NCBI GenBank assembly: GCA_023387375.1
Contig: JAEWIE010000040.1
Location: forward strand, 193,561 to 257,560
DNA length: 64,000 nt
Direction of reading: 5' to 3'
Source of the DNA: Bacteroidota bacterium
GTDB lineage: Bacteria; Bacteroidota; Bacteroidia; Flavobacteriales; Weeksellaceae
The notes beneath the pieces are model-generated. The model was not told the DNA's origin and did no database searches. It was given only the letters and a program-made list of their open reading frames with translations. Of the stretch, positions 50,839 to 59,409 are shown in pieces. The position numbers and the translations under genes are program-made. Each line of letters opens with the position of its first letter. Position 1 is the first letter of the stretch.

Positions 50839-52170
50839 ATGTATAGTTTTTCACCAAAATTAAGATTAACTTCTATCATTCTTATCGTCGCGGGACTTGT
50901 CTTGTTTGCTGCGGGGTATTTTATGAACAAAGGCTATGACAGTGGAGTGGTCGAACATATGATGGAGAATGTGCTTGCAACAGGCCATGATGCGCCAACG
51001 CATTCCAGCGAACTTGTAGGGCCACAAGATCACGAAGCTCATTTAGAGCATGCAATGATGCAAGTGGCAAATCAGCCTTTGGCATCACTTCATTTAGTTG
51101 CTGCATTGTTTTTTGCAGCCTCTTGTTGTGTATTGTTTTTCTATTCGATTCAGCACGTTTCTCATGCAGGTTGGTCGATTGTAATTACGCGTGTAATGGA
51201 AGCGATCGCTTCTTTTATTCCATGGGTTGGAGCTTTTCTCATTCTTATCATGATTCTTAATGTTTCGCATATTGGTCATTTGTTCCACTGGATGGATCCT
51301 TCATTGACTGATCCTAATTCTGCACATTTTGATTCCATTTTGTATGAAAAGAAGAAATTTTTAAATATTCCTTGGTATGCGTTTAGAACGCTTCTATATG
51401 TAGTGGGAGGGACTTTCTTCGCATGGAAATTAAGATCCATGTCTAAAAAGGTAGACCAAACGAAGTCAAGAACTGATTATCAAATGCTTTACCGTTGGAA
51501 CGTGGGTTATATTGTTTTCTTTGGTTTTGCTTCCGTAGGATGGGCTTGGGATTGGTTAATGTCTATTGACCCTCACTGGTATTCCACTATGTACGTATGG
51601 TATGCAATGGTAAGTGGATTAGCCACTGCAATCGCCCTCGTTATTTTAGTAAGCGTTTATTTGAAGAAAAAAGGATTTTTACCTGAATTCAACGATAACC
51701 ATTTGCATGATCTAGGAAAATATCTATTCGCTTCCAGTATGCTTTGGACTTATACATGGTTCTGTCAGTTTATGCTTTATTGGTATGCAAACGTACCGGA
51801 AGAAGTAAATTATTTCTTTGGTCGTTTCGAGCACTATGAAGAAACATTCATTCCAATGTTAATTCTAAATTTCCTTGTGCCTTTATTGGTATTAGTAGGT
51901 TCTGGAATCAAAAGAAAGTATAAAGTAGTTACCGCTATGGCTGCGCTCGTCGTTGTAGGACACATCTTAGATTATTTCAATATGGTGATGCCTGGAACTG
52001 TAGGTCCTTATTGGAGAAATGGTGCTGTACTGCTTAGCGTATTAGGAGCTGTTGTTTTCTTTGTTGGACTGTTCATCTTTGCTGTTATGAGTAAATTAGC
52101 AAAAATGAAATTGATTCCAGAAGGAAACCCTTTCCTACACGAATCCAAAATTTACGAGTACCCGTTTTAA
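50839..52170 (+). CDS. actF: Alternative complex III subunit F
   Basis: A 443-residue membrane protein of the NrfD-like family with about 10 helices and an N-terminal extension rich in His (HMMENVLATGHDAPTHSSEL). It is the second quinol-type membrane subunit of complex III. Segments include FIPWVGAFLILIMILNV and GWAWDWLMSIDPHWYSTMYVWY. It is last in the operon and is followed by a strong terminator instead of cytochrome oxidase genes. Confidence 0.94.
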   Translation: MYSFSPKLRLTSIILIVAGLVLFAAGYFMNKGYDSGVVEHMMENVLATGHDAPTHSSELVGPQDHEAHLEHAMMQVANQPLASLHLVAALFFAASCCVLFFYSIQHVSHAGWSIVITRVMEAIASFIPWVGAFLILIMILNVSHIGHLFHWMDPSLTDPNSAHFDSILYEKKKFLNIPWYAFRTLLYVVGGTFFAWKLRSMSKKVDQTKSRTDYQMLYRWNVGYIVFFGFASVGWAWDWLMSIDPHWYSTMYVWYAMVSGLATAIALVILVSVYLKKKGFLPEFNDNHLHDLGKYLFASSMLWTYTWFCQFMLYWYANVPEEVNYFFGRFEHYEETFIPMLILNFLVPLLVLVGSGIKRKYKVVTAMAALVVVGHILDYFNMVMPGTVGPYWRNGAVLLSVLGAVVFFVGLFIFAVMSKLAKMKLIPEGNPFLHESKIYEYPF

Positions 52171-52194
52171 TCGGAAATCATACTTAGTATATTA

Positions 52195-52221
52195 ATCCCG
52201 GCTTATTGCCGGGATTTTTTT
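52195..52221 (+). terminator. Terminator of the complex III operon
   Basis: ATCCCGGC at 52195-52202 pairs perfectly with GCCGGGAT at 52208-52215 across TTATT, followed by a run of seven Ts. Confidence 0.9.
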
Positions 52222-52228
52222 ATTTTTG
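52221..52228 (+). promoter_or_regulatory. Bacteroidota -7 promoter element of the lipoprotein gene
   Basis: TATTTTTG directly follows the terminator T-run, 15 bases before the ATG at 52244. The in-frame TTG at 52226 lies within it, so the ATG is the real start. Confidence 0.55.
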
Positions 52229-52243
52229 TATAAAATACGCGCT

Positions 52244-53395
52244 ATGAAGAAAATATATTATCTTTTGATTTTCAGTTTGCTAGTGCTCACGGGTTGCAAG
52301 AAGGAGTCTGTGGATGCCACGACAACACAGAGTTTTCGAAGCAGTATAAACGATATGACTTCCAGACTATCGACCTTGGAGCAAGTAAAGTTTAACGAAG
52401 CTCTGTATATTTTGAAGACCTTTGGTGTAGAAGGCGAAAATGACATTCAAAAGTTGAATGCCTTAGGAAAGAAGATTGACGGTTTAAAGGTTCCTGCGAT
52501 CCTCGCCATGGCTGATCAAGTAGCTCAAGCGAATGGCATCGCCTGGAGCAGTACGGGTCCGCCGTCTCTTGGAGAGATGAATATTTTTGGTTCAGTCGAA
52601 CCGACGGAGTTTGATCCAAATGATATTAAAGCGAAAGGTGTTGAAATCACGACTATTGAAATTCAAAAGGACAGCATTTTAGGACCTAGAGCTCTGCAAG
52701 TGATTCCGCGCCTTGTGGACACTAGTGGACGACCAATTGAGTTTTCAGGCGCGGCTTTGGAAACAATTCTAGTCGTTTCAAGTGGTGGTAGTCGATTGAG
52801 CACCTCGAAAAATCTTATGCTTGACAATGAATTCAAAGGGTTTACTATTCATTATAACACCTTGCCAAGTGAGAAAGTCGTTGGGAATAAGATTGATATT
52901 GAAATCACAGTGAAAACGACAAATAATAGTTTTAAGATGTCAAAAGTAGGCGTCCTTGTCAATCCAAATGCATTAAGAATGCCTCCCGCAACAAATTTAG
53001 AATTGGATTCCCTAGGGGGTAGTTCCTCGCTTGAAAACGATAATATAACTGGAAACAATGCGGGGTCAGGAGCAGCTGGAGATCCCAAGACGGTGGTTAC
53101 TCGATTTTTGAACCAAGTTGCGAGTCAAAACTTAAGGGGAGCGTATGAAGTCTCGTCGAATCCAAGTTGGGGTTCTTATGAGTCTTTCTCCAATCCTAAC
53201 ACTGGTTTTGGTGGATTCAAGTCGCTACATGTGAAGAATATTTCAAGCGTGTCTAACACCGGCAATAATGCGTCTGTAAATGCTACATATGATGTGACTG
53301 ACAAAGCGGGCAATACCACAGCATTACAAGTGAGCTTTGGGCTTCGCCAAGAGGATGGGCAGTGGAAGATTAGTAGTTACACGATTATCCCATAA
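52244..53395 (+). CDS. Hypothetical two-domain lipoprotein
   Basis: A 383-residue lipoprotein with lipobox VLTGC (Cys18), then KKESVD. The N-terminal part (about 28-90, TQSFRSSINDMTSRLSTLEQ) is helical and resembles DUF6694-type lipoproteins. The middle is beta-rich (residues 135-255). The C-terminal 100 residues (TVVTRFLNQVASQNLRGAYE to WKISSYTII) look like an NTF2-like domain. The function is unknown. The mature N-terminus lacks the acidic export signal. The apt gene starts 5 bases after its stop codon. Confidence 0.75.
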   Translation: MKKIYYLLIFSLLVLTGCKKESVDATTTQSFRSSINDMTSRLSTLEQVKFNEALYILKTFGVEGENDIQKLNALGKKIDGLKVPAILAMADQVAQANGIAWSSTGPPSLGEMNIFGSVEPTEFDPNDIKAKGVEITTIEIQKDSILGPRALQVIPRLVDTSGRPIEFSGAALETILVVSSGGSRLSTSKNLMLDNEFKGFTIHYNTLPSEKVVGNKIDIEITVKTTNNSFKMSKVGVLVNPNALRMPPATNLELDSLGGSSSLENDNITGNNAGSGAAGDPKTVVTRFLNQVASQNLRGAYEVSSNPSWGSYESFSNPNTGFGGFKSLHVKNISSVSNTGNNASVNATYDVTDKAGNTTALQVSFGLRQEDGQWKISSYTIIP

Positions 53396-53399
53396 GAAT

Positions 53400-53939
53400 A
53401 TGAAAGGATTAGAATTAAAAGAGGCTTTAGAGCAGACAATAGAAAATATACCTAATTTTCCAAAAGAGGGGATTCAATTTAAAGACATCACACCGATTTT
53501 TTTGAATCCTAAATTATACGAAGCCGTCATTGAAGAATTGGCTCACTTTAGTAAAGGAAAGATTGATGCCGTATGCGGTATCGAGAGCAGAGGGTATTTG
53601 TTTGGAATTGCAATCGCCGTAAAACTAGAGGTACCCTTCATCCTCATTCGAAAAAAAGGCAAACTTCCACCTCCATTCGTTTCTGAAAAATACGATTTAG
53701 AATATGGATCCTCTGAAATAGAGATGAGAGAAGGACAGCTTAAACCTGGGATGCGAGTTTTAATTCATGACGATTTGCTCGCGACAGGAGGAACAACTCA
53801 GGCTGCAGGTAGACTCGTGGAGAAACAAGGCGCAAAAGTGTCTCAGTTCAGTTTTTTAATCAAGTTAAAGGGGCTTGGTGCGGAGGAAAAATTAGATTCT
53901 TTTCAGGCCGAACAACATTCGATATTGGAATATGATTAA
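53400..53939 (+). CDS. apt: Adenine phosphoribosyltransferase
   Basis: Converts adenine and PRPP to AMP in purine salvage. The 179-residue protein has IPNFPKEGIQFKDITPIF, the base-binding GIESRGYLFG, the IRKKGKLPPP loop and the PRPP motif VLIHDDLLATGGTTQAAG (near residue 121). The frame is open from 53337, but that start lies inside the preceding lipoprotein gene. The ATG at 53400 gives the usual length and N-terminus. Confidence 0.97.
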   Translation: MKGLELKEALEQTIENIPNFPKEGIQFKDITPIFLNPKLYEAVIEELAHFSKGKIDAVCGIESRGYLFGIAIAVKLEVPFILIRKKGKLPPPFVSEKYDLEYGSSEIEMREGQLKPGMRVLIHDDLLATGGTTQAAGRLVEKQGAKVSQFSFLIKLKGLGAEEKLDSFQAEQHSILEYD

Positions 53940-54009
53940 ATTGCATAAGAGTACTTTAGGCACAGGAATATAAGGTATTTTTACAGATATTATTATTTCT
54001 CATTAGAAT

Positions 54010-54040
54010 TTTGTAAATCACTAGGAAACAATTAAATTTG
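54010..54040 (+). promoter_or_regulatory. Bacteroidota promoter of the TPR/ribH operon
   Basis: TTTG at 54010-54013, a 19-base spacer and TAAATTTG at 54033-54040 are an ideal match. The in-frame TTG at 54038 is part of the promoter, so the ATG at 54059 is the start. Confidence 0.85.
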
Positions 54041-54058
54041 CAGCTCACTAATTATATT

Positions 54059-54766
54059 ATGGCAAATACAAAACGTACAAATAAGAAGAATACGGAAGGA
54101 AAAGAAACGGTTGAGTTTTTTAAAGACCTAGATCGTGAAGCATTGCACACCGAACGCTTTTTAGAAAAGAATTCAAAACTAATCTCCCTTGTTTTTGGAG
54201 TTCTTGTTTTGGGAGTATTAGGATACTTTGCTTATCAACAGTTTGTCATTGTGCCAAAGAATGAAGAAGCAACTAAAAGCTATCTTTCTGCAATGGGTAA
54301 CCTTGCAGAGGGGAAAACAACCGAAGCTTTAGGAGGGAAATCTGCTGCAAATCCTGGTTTTTTGGGAACCTATGAGAATTATGGAAATACAGATGCAGGT
54401 AGTTTAGCGGGATACCATGCGGGACTTCTAAAATTCAAAGAAGGTAAATTCCAAGAGGCGTACAATCTTTTAGATCAGTTCTCCTCAGACAATAAAGTAC
54501 TTATGGCTCTTAAATACGGAGCAATGGCAGACGCAGCATCAAACCTTAATAAAGCAGACGAATCACTTTCGCTCTTAACAAAGGCAGCTAATGCATCGGA
54601 CGATCCGTATACAACTTATTACTTTACAAGAAAAAAAGGAATCTTAGCACTTGCACTTAACAAGACGCAAGAAGCAAAGACGGCATTTGAAACCATCGAT
54701 CAAAAATATAAGGAATACGACAATGGGCTTTCGGACAGTTACATTGAGATGGTAAAAAATAAATAA
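54059..54766 (+). CDS. Membrane-anchored tetratricopeptide protein (YfgM-like)
   Basis: A 235-residue protein with a cytoplasmic basic N-terminus (MANTKRTNKKNTEGK), one transmembrane helix at about 46-66 (LISLVFGVLVLGVLGYFAY) and a periplasmic helical-repeat domain (KFKEGKFQEAYNLLDQF, LALNKTQEAKTAFETI). The layout matches the YfgM-like family, which interacts with periplasmic chaperones and the Sec machinery in E. coli. The specific role here is inferred. It is followed after 11 bases by ribH. Confidence 0.85.
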   Translation: MANTKRTNKKNTEGKETVEFFKDLDREALHTERFLEKNSKLISLVFGVLVLGVLGYFAYQQFVIVPKNEEATKSYLSAMGNLAEGKTTEALGGKSAANPGFLGTYENYGNTDAGSLAGYHAGLLKFKEGKFQEAYNLLDQFSSDNKVLMALKYGAMADAASNLNKADESLSLLTKAANASDDPYTTYYFTRKKGILALALNKTQEAKTAFETIDQKYKEYDNGLSDSYIEMVKNK

Positions 54767-54777
54767 AAATACAACTT

Positions 54778-55263
54778 ATGGCGACAGTAGATCTTTCGAA
54801 TTACAAGCCACTCTCAATATCAGATGCCGATGATTTTTCCATCGGCATTGTAGTTTCTGAGTGGAATGATTTTATTACTTTTCCCCTGCGTGACGGAGCA
54901 ATCGAGGTTCTTACTAAAGAAGGAGTTTCCCGTGAGAAATTGACAGTCTTTTATGTGCCAGGAGCCTTCGAATTAACCTACGCAAGTATGCAACTGGCAA
55001 AGAGTGGCAAATACGATGCGATTATTGCCATTGGGTGCGTCATCCGAGGAGAAACCTCGCATTTCGATTATGTTTGTTCTTCGGTTTCTCAAGGGCTTAA
55101 AGATTGCAATGTATTAACCGATATTCCGACCATATTTTGTGTCCTAACGGATGATACTAAAGAGCAATCCATTGCTCGTAGTGGAGGAATTCACGGAAAC
55201 AAAGGAATTGAATCTGGTGTAACAGCCTTAAAAATGATTGACTTCAAAAGAAAACTAAAATAA
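54778..55263 (+). CDS. ribH: 6,7-dimethyl-8-ribityllumazine synthase
   Basis: Penultimate step of riboflavin synthesis, joining 5-amino-6-ribitylamino-uracil and dihydroxybutanone phosphate. The 161-residue protein has IGIVVSEWNDFIT, VPGAFELTY and AIGCVIRGETSHFDYV, where the His acts in catalysis. The members assemble to a capsid or pentamer. It is cotranscribed with the upstream TPR gene, a pairing seen in other Flavobacteriales. Confidence 0.97.
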   Translation: MATVDLSNYKPLSISDADDFSIGIVVSEWNDFITFPLRDGAIEVLTKEGVSREKLTVFYVPGAFELTYASMQLAKSGKYDAIIAIGCVIRGETSHFDYVCSSVSQGLKDCNVLTDIPTIFCVLTDDTKEQSIARSGGIHGNKGIESGVTALKMIDFKRKLK

Positions 55264-55350
55264 AGCAACTCGAAAACATAAGGTTTAGATCTCATCGGTA
55301 TACGTTTTGTTAGAAAGTTCATAGCATAGAAATTTAAAGAGTATATCTTA

Positions 55351-55358
55351 TAATTTTG
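55351..55358 (+). promoter_or_regulatory. Bacteroidota -7 promoter element of the metallopeptidase gene
   Basis: TAATTTTG matches TAnnTTTG, 52 bases before the ATG at 55410. No TTG was found at -33. Confidence 0.55.
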
Positions 55359-55409
55359 TAAATTTAGTTTTCAATTACACTCTCGTTTTAATTATTAAAG
55401 AAATAGCAT

Positions 55410-56264
55410 ATGAAATGGACGCAAGATAGAAGTGGTAACGTCGAGGACCGTAGAGGAAGAGGAATGGGCGGCGGCCTTTTGGGCGGTGGTCTCGTAAGTT
55501 TAATTATTGCCGCGGTTGTTTTCTTTCTTGGAGGTGACCCATCCGCAATTCTTGCAACAGGATCAGCAGGCCCGTCCATGCAAACGGAACAGCGCGAGCT
55601 TACGCCACAAGAAAAACAGGTCGGAGAGTTCATTGAGATGCTCACGGTAGAAAATGAAAAAACATGGAGTACGATTTTTCAAGAGAATGGAATGCAGTAC
55701 CAGCCCGCAAAGGTGGTCCTTTTTAATGATATGACCCAGTCGGGTTGTGGGACTGCGCAGGCCGCTACGGGACCGTTCTATTGTCCAGTTGATCAGTCCG
55801 TGTACATGGATCTTAGTTTCTTCAATGAATTAGAAAGTCGATTTGGTGCAAAAGTGACTGAATTTTCTGTCGCATACGTGCTCGCACACGAGATGGGGCA
55901 TCATGTACAGAATTTGTTAGGAACCCTTGGTAAAACAGAGGAATTAAGAAGAAGTGGAAATTATTCGGAGGCGCAGATGAACAGAGTTTCGGTTGCAACC
56001 GAACTTCAAGCTGATTTTTACGCGGGTTTGTGGTCTAAATATAGCGATCAGAGAGAACACTTTCTAGAGCCTGGCGATATTGATGCGGCACTAAGCGCAG
56101 CAGAAGCTGTAGGGGATGACAATATCATGAATCGCTCCCAGGGCTATGTGAACCAGGAAAGTTTTACGCACGGTAGTTCAGCGCAAAGAAAAGAATGGTT
56201 TTTAAAAGGCTATAACTCAGGTGACATACGACAGGGCAATACATTTGATCAACTGTTAAGGTAA
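55410..56264 (+). CDS. Neutral zinc metallopeptidase (YpfJ-like)
   Basis: A 284-residue protein of the YpfJ/KPN_02809 family. It has a Gly-rich N-terminus, one transmembrane helix near 31-48 (LVSLIIAAVVFFLGG), and a soluble domain with the zinc motif VLAHEMGHHVQNLLG followed by VATELQADFYAGLW, which carries the third ligand. The physiological substrate is unknown. It is a single-gene unit with its own -7 element. Confidence 0.92.
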   Translation: MKWTQDRSGNVEDRRGRGMGGGLLGGGLVSLIIAAVVFFLGGDPSAILATGSAGPSMQTEQRELTPQEKQVGEFIEMLTVENEKTWSTIFQENGMQYQPAKVVLFNDMTQSGCGTAQAATGPFYCPVDQSVYMDLSFFNELESRFGAKVTEFSVAYVLAHEMGHHVQNLLGTLGKTEELRRSGNYSEAQMNRVSVATELQADFYAGLWSKYSDQREHFLEPGDIDAALSAAEAVGDDNIMNRSQGYVNQESFTHGSSAQRKEWFLKGYNSGDIRQGNTFDQLLR

Positions 56265-56353
56265 CCAGGTGGAATTATTAGGTAGGATCCTTTGTTAAAA
56301 GCTAGAATTCGTTTTGCGTCTTTTTGTTTTGCATAGGAGAATGGAGATTCGTT

Positions 56354-56977
56354 ATGAAAAATATAGGGATTGTAGTCTTTGTCTTGTTTTTTGCAAGTGG
56401 ATTCGCGCAGCAGAATGAAGCCTTTAAAGCCATAAAGTCTCAAGCGGACTATGAGCAGCAAATGCTTCAATACAAATACCAAATGGAGTACAAACGGGCT
56501 TCTTCGGAACTGCGAGGAATTCTGGAGAACCAATGGAATTCACTCATTGTCGATTTTCAAGAGCATGTGAATACCGCTTATGTGGGCGCCTTAATCCAAG
56601 TGAAAAATGAGGAAGATTTATCAGAGTTAGTGTCCTCCACTTCTGCCAAAAAAGAGCTGTATTCCGTTCAAAACAGTCCCAAAGGACTTTTGCCTCCCAC
56701 CTATTCTAATGGAATTGAGGGACTTCGCAAGGAAGTCTCAGATCTATTTTACTTTGACCTGGTAAAGCCGCTAGCCTCACCCTATGAGGCGCAAATTAGT
56801 TTTATTGTGAATCCGGACGGGAAAATAAGTCGAGTGGAGGCAAAAGGAGATATCTTAAGTCTTAACCGGCAGGCTCAAATCGCATTTTATTTACTTCCAG
56901 GAAAGTTTTCACCTGCACTTTTAGACAACAAACCAGTCGCTTACCGATTTGAATTACCCTTAATATTGAGCTTTTAA
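56354..56977 (+). CDS. Secreted hypothetical protein, TonB-C-like C-terminus
   Basis: A 207-residue exported protein with signal peptide MKNIGIVVFVLFFASGFAQ. The middle is helical and charged. The C-terminal 60 residues (PYEAQISFIVNPDGKISRVE to FELPLIL) resemble the TonB C-terminal fold seen in many Bacteroidota proteins. No proline-rich linker or TM anchor is present, so it is not a full TonB. The ATG at 56354 gives the signal peptide; the TTG at 56324 does not. The function is unknown. Confidence 0.7.
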   Translation: MKNIGIVVFVLFFASGFAQQNEAFKAIKSQADYEQQMLQYKYQMEYKRASSELRGILENQWNSLIVDFQEHVNTAYVGALIQVKNEEDLSELVSSTSAKKELYSVQNSPKGLLPPTYSNGIEGLRKEVSDLFYFDLVKPLASPYEAQISFIVNPDGKISRVEAKGDILSLNRQAQIAFYLLPGKFSPALLDNKPVAYRFELPLILSF

Positions 56978-56980
56978 AGA

Positions 56981-57910
56981 ATGCATTCTAACCGACATAA
57001 TGAGAAGTGGATACTTCTTGTTCTACTTACCTTAATTTGGGGGTCGTCCTTTATCTTAATCAAAAAATCACTGCTTTACTATACACCTTATGAGGTGGGT
57101 AGTCTGCGCATTATCATTGCCTCTCTTCTGCTACTACCATACGCTCTAATGAACATTAAGAAGTTCCCGAGGAAGCACCTAAAATATTTGATCGTGGCCG
57201 CTGCGTGCGGTAATTTTTTGCCCATGTATCTCTTTCCGATGGCCGAGACAGAGATTAGTAGCAGCATTGCAGGGATTATCAACTCTATGGTGCCCATCTT
57301 TGTCATCATTCTTGGCGCATTGTTTTGGAGTACAAAGACCTCACGAACGCAAATGCTAGGGACTCTGATTAGCTTTACAGGAGTAATTGTTCTCACTCTA
57401 GGAGGCGCAGAATCTGGAGCACTTAAGATCGTTCCCATACTTCTTCTTCTGTTAGCCACGGTACTCTATGCAATCAATGGCCTTACGGTGAAAGCTCATT
57501 TAGGGAACGTGGAGCCCAAACTACTTTCTGCCTATGTTTTTGGGATTGTTTTGTTTTTTCCTTCTCTTATATCGCTTGGGTTTTCTGGATTTTTTCAAGA
57601 TTTTCACTCCACAAAAGAAAATTGGACGGGACTTATGTATGTCGGCCTATTGGCGGTATTTGGCACCGGGCTTGCGATGATGTTAAACTACCGACTCCTT
57701 AGTGTTTCTAGTGCTCTATTTACCTCTACGGTAACGCTTCTTATGCCTATTGTCGCCATTGGGTGGGGATTTATTGACGGGGAGAGCCTCAGTGCATTCC
57801 AACTAATAGGGGCACTTGTGATTATTGCAGGGCTACTGTTCTTACGCTCTGAACAAAGGAGCGAGCTGGATAGTGCAAAGAACAAGACGGACGAAAAACG
57901 GCCCTCTTAA
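56981..57910 (+). CDS. EamA/DMT family transporter
   Basis: A 309-residue membrane protein with 10 helices in two EamA repeats (LTLIWGSSFILIKKSLLYY in the first, and TVTLLMPIVAIGWGFIDGE in the second). The family exports or imports metabolites, often amino acids; the substrate here cannot be told. It begins 3 bases after the preceding gene, so the two are cotranscribed. Confidence 0.92.
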   Translation: MHSNRHNEKWILLVLLTLIWGSSFILIKKSLLYYTPYEVGSLRIIIASLLLLPYALMNIKKFPRKHLKYLIVAAACGNFLPMYLFPMAETEISSSIAGIINSMVPIFVIILGALFWSTKTSRTQMLGTLISFTGVIVLTLGGAESGALKIVPILLLLLATVLYAINGLTVKAHLGNVEPKLLSAYVFGIVLFFPSLISLGFSGFFQDFHSTKENWTGLMYVGLLAVFGTGLAMMLNYRLLSVSSALFTSTVTLLMPIVAIGWGFIDGESLSAFQLIGALVIIAGLLFLRSEQRSELDSAKNKTDEKRPS

Positions 57911-57919
57911 AAAGGGCCG
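57899..57919 (-). terminator. Terminator of the TPR protein gene
   Basis: CGGCCCT at 57899-57905 pairs with AGGGCCG at 57913-57919. On the minus strand it is followed by TTTTTCG. It overlaps the stop codon of the EamA gene. Confidence 0.65.
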
Positions 57920-57943
57920 CTATTTATCTTGATCGATTACATC

Positions 57944-59314
57944 CTATTTTTTCTTGGTTTTTACCTTCTTCACCACTTCCTTAATGTAGGGATATCTTTT
58001 TTGCATATCAGGCACCAAAGAAGGATCGAGTACAATTGCAATCTCTAGAGCTTCCATTGCTCTGTCCTTCTCCTCTAGATTGAAGAAACAATTGGAAATC
58101 TGATAATATAACTCCGCATGCTGGTGTAGGCTAATGGCCTTGGTAAGTACTCGAATCGCTTTGTCGTATTCGGAAAGTAGCATGAGTACTTCCGTGTAAG
58201 CGTACCAATTGTAAAATTTATTAGGTTCTTTCTCAACCAAAAGTTCTAAACAATCTAAACTCTCTTCAAAACGACCCGAATCGATATACAAAAAGGCTAG
58301 CTTCTTTTGCAGGCTAAGATTTGTGCTGTTTAAGGAAGCGGCTTCGCTAGCAAAATGAAGCGCTTCTTTTTTTGAGCCCATTTCTTCATATAGCTCACTA
58401 AGTTCTATCATTGACATATAGAACTGCGGGTCTTCAATAAGCGACTTTTGAAAATAAGTTAGGGCATTAACATTGAATTTCTGTGCTTTGTAGCAGAGTC
58501 CAATTTTATAATACGTATAGGCTTTTGTATACTCAAGTTCGAGCATTTCCTCATATACTTCAATCGCTTTTAAGTAATCTCCTAGTGCTTCGTAACAAGC
58601 CGCTTTGTTAGCGTATACGCCAACGGAGGAGCTGTTAATTGCAAGCAGATAATCGAAGCCTTTAATCGCCTCGTGGTAGTTTTTTCGATTGAAGTAAAAT
58701 TGGCCATATTCAAACCATGCAATTTCAGAGAATGCAAAATCATCCAAATATTCATTAATGAATTGAGCGGCCTCTTCATATTTCTTTAGCTCCACGTAAC
58801 ACTGCATCGTATTCTCTAAAGAATAATCGTCTGTTGGATCTGCTTTGAGTGCTTTTCGGTAATGCATAAGTGCTTTGGAAGGATCTCCTAAATTCACAAA
58901 TTCATCTGCGATGAAATTGTGAAGAAAATTCTCTTCCTCTCCTAAAGCGAGGGCAAGTGTACAATATTCAATTGATTTGCGAGGATTTCCTAAGTTAGAA
59001 AAGTACTTCGCGCAACAAACTAAGTAGTCTGTGTTTTCACTACAAGAGGCACGTAATTCGTCAATAATAGGACGAGCTTTTACATAGTTTTCTAGTTCCA
59101 ATAAGACTTCCAATTGTTTGGTTTTAATCTCAATGGAATTGGGGTGAAGTTTGAGCCCAAAATTCACCGCTTTTTCAGCAAAGGAAATATCTCCTAGCTC
59201 AAGGTAGTGCACAATGATTTCGTCAAGTTCTTCCGTATCGAAGTAAACTTGATCCTTGTTTTCTACCATTTCTTCGAACCGTTTGGCCAGTTCGTTTTCA
59301 AAAAATTCTTCCAA
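57944..59314 (-). CDS. Tetratricopeptide repeat protein
   Basis: A 456-residue soluble protein made of about ten TPR-like helical pairs. Clear examples are GDPSKALMHYRKALKADPTD, GDYLKAIEVYEEMLELEYTK and FNVNALTYFQKSLIEDPQFY. No signal peptide or membrane helix is present, so it is cytoplasmic, and it probably acts as a protein-protein adaptor. The basic C-terminus is VKKVKTKKK. It follows glmM on the same strand with a 95-base gap. Confidence 0.9.
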   Translation of the reverse strand: MEEFFENELAKRFEEMVENKDQVYFDTEELDEIIVHYLELGDISFAEKAVNFGLKLHPNSIEIKTKQLEVLLELENYVKARPIIDELRASCSENTDYLVCCAKYFSNLGNPRKSIEYCTLALALGEEENFLHNFIADEFVNLGDPSKALMHYRKALKADPTDDYSLENTMQCYVELKKYEEAAQFINEYLDDFAFSEIAWFEYGQFYFNRKNYHEAIKGFDYLLAINSSSVGVYANKAACYEALGDYLKAIEVYEEMLELEYTKAYTYYKIGLCYKAQKFNVNALTYFQKSLIEDPQFYMSMIELSELYEEMGSKKEALHFASEAASLNSTNLSLQKKLAFLYIDSGRFEESLDCLELLVEKEPNKFYNWYAYTEVLMLLSEYDKAIRVLTKAISLHQHAELYYQISNCFFNLEEKDRAMEALEIAIVLDPSLVPDMQKRYPYIKEVVKKVKTKKK

Positions 59315-59409
59315 TCTCTTTTCTCAAGTTCAATCGATGTTGCAAATGTGGCTTCATAACTTCGATAGAACATTTATATTAAACAAGGCTAAAATAGCAA
59401 ATATCAGGC

